Assembly (NCBI RefSeq): GCF_017837635.1
Contig: NZ_JAGJRS010000034.1
Span: 282,972-346,971 of the forward strand
DNA: 64,000 nt
Source of the DNA: Frateuria flava
GTDB taxonomy: Bacteria > Pseudomonadota > Gammaproteobacteria > Xanthomonadales > Rhodanobacteraceae
Direction: 5' to 3'
Under the pieces are notes generated by a model. That model did not search any database. It was not told the origin of the DNA and worked only from the letters and a program-made list of their open reading frames with translations. Below are positions 63,092 to 64,000 of this stretch, piece after piece (the first letter of the stretch is position 1; each line of letters opens with the position of its first letter). Made by a program: the position numbers and the translations under genes.

Positions 63092-64000
63092 ATGACCGTG
63101 CTTGCCTTTGCCTGGAACCCTGCCGTCGGCGTGCCGCTGGCGATCGCCGGCGCCATCGTGCTGGCGCTGCTGTGGCTGTTCGGCCAGCCGAAGAAGGAGC
63201 AGGGCAAACGCCGCGTGCCGGTCACCGGGCAGGGCAGTGGCGAACGTCGCGAGCCCACCCTGGGCGACGGCGACGCGGGCGACGTGCTGCTCGACCACGA
63301 ACCGCACGCGCGCCTCGGTGGCGAAGAACCCTTGCCGCAGCAGGGCGAACTCGAGATCGGCCTGCGCCAGGAACTGGAAAAGCTCGGCGCCACCCTGGCC
63401 GGTGAACGCGCCGCCCCGACCAAACCGTCCGGCCGGGCAGCCTCGATCATCGACGCGCTGCGCGCGCCCTCCGGCGCGCCCGAAACGCTCGCGCCCGCAC
63501 CCGTGGTTGCATCGGCGCCCGTTCCAGCCCCTGCGCCCGCACCCAAGGCGCCGCCGGCGTCGGACCTCGGCCGCCGTCCCTCGCAGCTGCCGATGGAACG
63601 CATCGTCACGCTGTTCGTCATGGCCCGCGACGGCGGCGTGTTCAACGGTGCCGACCTGATCGTCGCGGCCGAAAAGGCTGGGCTGGAATACGGTCACCTG
63701 GGCATCTATCACCGCCTGGTCGACGGCAAGCGCGAACAAGGCCCGATCTTCAGCGTGGCCAACATGCTCAAGCCCGGCAACTTCGACCTGACCCGCCTCG
63801 ATGCGTTGCGCACCCCGGGCCTGAGCTTCTTCATGACGCTCCCGGGCCCGCTGCCCGCACTGGATGCCTGGGACGCCATGCTGCCGACCGCCCAACGGCT
63901 CGCCGAACTGCTCGACGGCCAGGTCCTGGACGAGGAACGCAACGCGCTCGGCCGCCAGCGCATCGCTCACATCCGCGACGAACTGCGCGGCTGGGATCGC
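63092..64000 (+). CDS. zipA: Cell division protein ZipA (partial, runs off the window)
   Basis: The first 303 residues of a bitopic divisome protein. The N-terminal helix (AIAGAIVLALLWLF) is followed by a charged then Pro/Ala-rich linker (APAPVPAPAPAPKAPPA) and the start of the FtsZ-binding domain (IVTLFVMARDGGVFNGADLI). The stop lies beyond 64000. Its place after smc (commonly followed by ligA) supports the call. Confidence 0.9.
   Translation, partial: MTVLAFAWNPAVGVPLAIAGAIVLALLWLFGQPKKEQGKRRVPVTGQGSGERREPTLGDGDAGDVLLDHEPHARLGGEEPLPQQGELEIGLRQELEKLGATLAGERAAPTKPSGRAASIIDALRAPSGAPETLAPAPVVASAPVPAPAPAPKAPPASDLGRRPSQLPMERIVTLFVMARDGGVFNGADLIVAAEKAGLEYGHLGIYHRLVDGKREQGPIFSVANMLKPGNFDLTRLDALRTPGLSFFMTLPGPLPALDAWDAMLPTAQRLAELLDGQVLDEERNALGRQRIAHIRDELRGWDR

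Noticed and set aside
60760-63645. 961-residue minus-strand frame opposite smc
   Set aside because: Repetitive leucine/glutamine/alanine shadow of the SMC coiled coil; no start signal or family character.

Overview
This is a high-GC chromosomal segment from a gammaproteobacterium, most likely of the Xanthomonadales (Rhodanobacteraceae/Xanthomonadaceae type). The reasons are a TonB-dependent-receptor carbohydrate locus, a secondary maltose-type transporter in place of an ABC importer, an XgtA-like alpha-glucosidase, a MetX of the serine O-succinyltransferase kind, and many palindromic REP elements with arms like GGAGCGCCCTTGGGCGCGACC in the intergenic gaps. It is mostly core chromosome. I see no CRISPR array, prophage, insertion sequence or integrase.

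Region 1 (1-18.7 kb) is an alpha-glucan (maltose/maltodextrin/starch) utilisation locus. A TonB-dependent receptor and a secreted GH13 enzyme are followed by a GH31 alpha-glucosidase, a six-hairpin glycosidase-like protein, a maltose-type MFS permease, a second secreted amylase and an esterase-fold hydrolase, all on the minus strand. A cytoplasmic GH13 alpha-glucosidase diverges from the receptor. A sugar porter and a LacI-type regulator diverge at the other end. Four identical copies of a 14-bp near-palindrome (TGAATACGTATGCA or its complement) sit in the control regions of the sugar porter/LacI pair, GH31, the receptor and the cytoplasmic glucosidase. They are the probable operators of the LacI protein. 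REP or other hairpins occupy successive intercistronic junctions of the long operon.

Region 2 (18.7-26.1 kb) holds a small charged protein, tRNA-Ala(CGC), RNase D, a membrane-anchored SUMF1-fold protein, a small protein with a stand-alone receiver, a MASE1 membrane protein with a degenerate kinase-like end, a secreted hypothetical protein and tRNA-Leu(CAA).

Region 3 (26.1-34.8 kb) is a complete ccmABCDEFGHI cytochrome c maturation operon. It runs by overlapping stop/start codons into metX and then a thiol (cysteine) dioxygenase. Upstream lie a DUF3293 gene and kynurenine 3-monooxygenase.

Region 4 (37-49.1 kb) holds PhaR, a marR-oprM-emrA-emrB efflux operon, TatD, two glycine-zipper lipoproteins, a cell-wall hydrolase, a broken SDR gene with an internal deletion and a 113-bp tandem duplication, and a pirin / formate-nitrite-transporter / 2OG-Fe(II) oxygenase operon.

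Region 5 (49.2-64 kb) starts with a three-gene unit of a periplasmic cupredoxin-like protein, a membrane EAL phosphodiesterase and a porin-like beta-barrel. Then come prfB with its programmed +1 frameshift, an 11-residue-repeat secreted protein, lysS, a short YidC/Oxa1-type insertase, an AI-2E-family permease, YciI-like, BolA-like, smc and the start of zipA, which runs off the window.

Nothing here is clearly a new defence or mobile system. The most interesting items are the LacI operator set, REP sequence captured inside two reading frames just behind coupled start codons, the cupredoxin/EAL/porin unit and the double-lesion SDR pseudogene. All calls come from reading the sequence; no searches were run.
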